A stretch of 5,157 bases of DNA from Synechococcales cyanobacterium PMM_0036 (GTDB taxonomy: Bacteria; Cyanobacteriota; Cyanobacteriia; Elainellales; Elainellaceae). Positions within the stretch are counted from its first letter, which is position 1; every line of letters starts with the position of its first letter. The notes below the pieces were generated by a model. That model was not told where the DNA came from. It did not search any database and worked only from the letters and a program-made list of their open reading frames with translations. The translations under genes were made by a program, and so were the position numbers. Shown here piece by piece: positions 4,656 through 5,157 of the stretch. The stretch covers positions 1-5,157 of the forward strand of contig CASBQM010000719.1 in the NCBI GenBank assembly GCA_949127645.1, given 5' to 3'.

Positions 4656-4794
4656 TTGAAGTTTTGAGGCGATCGGACAGGTTGAACGAGGTAGATTTTG
4701 TTCTAAACCAACTGACTCTTACTCTCGATTAGATTAATGCCCTTGCCGACGAAACTGCCAGCGTCAATTCATTCACTGAATTGGATGAGCAACT

Positions 4795-5157
4795 ATGACT
4801 ACATTTGAAGACATTTATCAGTTTTTCCAAAGTCCTCCTCCGTTTTATCTAAATAAGGAGTTGGCGGTTTGTTATGTGCTTGCCATATTGTTGCGTCAAG
4901 ACTCTTATGGCACAGAGCTAATTAGCTTGCTAGAGCAAGAACATCCTCGCTATCGGCTTTCGGATACAGTTTTATATAGCGCTCTCAAATTCTTAGAAGA
5001 CTCTGAGGTGATTACTGGATATTGGAAAAAGGTAGAAGGGCGGGGGCGACCTCGACGGATGTACCAAATTTGTTCAGGTTGGCAGCAGCGGGCGCAAGAA
5101 TTGGCTCATTTGTGGCAAGGCTATGTGGGTAAGCAGGTTCATGCTTCGCTGCACTAG
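4795..5157 (+). CDS. PadR-family winged-helix transcriptional regulator
   Basis: This complete 120-aa protein ends on TAG at the last base of the window. It has an N-terminal winged-helix domain of the PadR type: ELAVCYVLAILLRQDSYGTE (22-41) gives helix 1 and the conserved YG turn, LSDTVLYSALKFLEDSEVIT (55-74) contains the recognition helix, and VEGRGRPRRMYQI (80-92) is the wing with the family's GRxRxxY pattern. One short C-terminal helix (about 96-113) would serve for dimer formation, as in the short PadR subfamily; the longer C-terminal domain is absent. Proteins of this kind usually act as dimeric repressors. Pex, the cyanobacterial period-extender that represses kaiA, is a PadR-like protein, so a Pex-related role is possible but not shown. 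ATG 4795 has only a weak GGA about nine bases upstream; no other in-frame start gives a better domain boundary. Confidence 0.92.
   Translation: MTTFEDIYQFFQSPPPFYLNKELAVCYVLAILLRQDSYGTELISLLEQEHPRYRLSDTVLYSALKFLEDSEVITGYWKKVEGRGRPRRMYQICSGWQQRAQELAHLWQGYVGKQVHASLH

Larger units (their letters stand above)
4155..4794. other. 640-bp gene-poor intergenic region
   Basis: No convincing gene lies between the response regulator and the PadR-type gene. The only long plus-strand frame (4317-4592, 91 codons) has no ribosome binding site and no recognisable domain. What can be seen is a possible terminator (4199-4222), a perfect 8-bp inverted repeat (4252-4282), a perfect 7-bp inverted repeat (4411-4433), a degenerate repeat pair (4560-4588) and a small interleaved dyad (4641-4655). 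One HIP1 octamer sits at 4360. The region is more AT-rich than the genes around it. A long PadR leader or a small RNA would fit, but no promoter can be called with confidence. Confidence 0.6.

Noticed and set aside
4682..4709. Promoter TTGAAC-16-TAAACC for the PadR gene
   Set aside because: The -10 box matches only half of the consensus, so it is not distinguishable from chance in AT-rich sequence.

Overview
The window looks like cyanobacterial chromosome. By eye I count seven exact copies of the HIP1 octamer GCGATCGC (897, 1023, 1344, 1778, 1899, 2587, 4360) and many near copies. The first gene is a carboxysome shell protein of the CcmK type. The species cannot be told from the sequence. The window starts inside a tandem repeat and ends exactly on a stop codon, so the left edge may be a contig or repeat boundary.

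Layout. Positions 1-64 hold four 16-bp tandem repeats. A ccmK4-like hexameric BMC shell gene lies on the minus strand (76-426). The 267 bp to its right is a mosaic of short tandem duplications, a strong hairpin (565-597) and a 4 x 14-bp array (641-696). The last array unit supplies the ribosome binding site and GTG start of the next gene. Everything to the right is on the plus strand. Two small two-helix membrane proteins that look like tandem paralogues (694-879, 963-1151) come first. A 124-aa protein of unknown function follows (1227-1601), and 7 bp later an acylphosphatase (1609-1911). After a 135-bp gap with an imperfect AT-rich inverted repeat come an HlyD-family membrane-fusion adaptor (2047-3420) and a NarL/LuxR-type response regulator (3498-4154). 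A 640-bp stretch without a convincing gene (4155-4794) holds a possible terminator, two perfect inverted repeats, a degenerate repeat pair and a small interleaved dyad. A short PadR-family regulator (4795-5157) closes the window.

How the parts relate. No single pathway unites the genes. The hypothetical gene and acylphosphatase are probably co-transcribed, perhaps with the two membrane-protein genes. The HlyD adaptor has no ABC ATPase or TolC partner here, so its export partners must lie elsewhere. The response regulator lacks an adjacent histidine kinase, as is common for cyanobacterial two-component proteins.

No clearly new multi-gene system is visible. The most notable points are a cysteine in the predicted pore loop of the shell protein, the repeat array whose unit mimics a ribosome binding site plus start codon, the tandem small-membrane paralogues, and a CTGCATA motif that occurs twice on each side of the response regulator gene.
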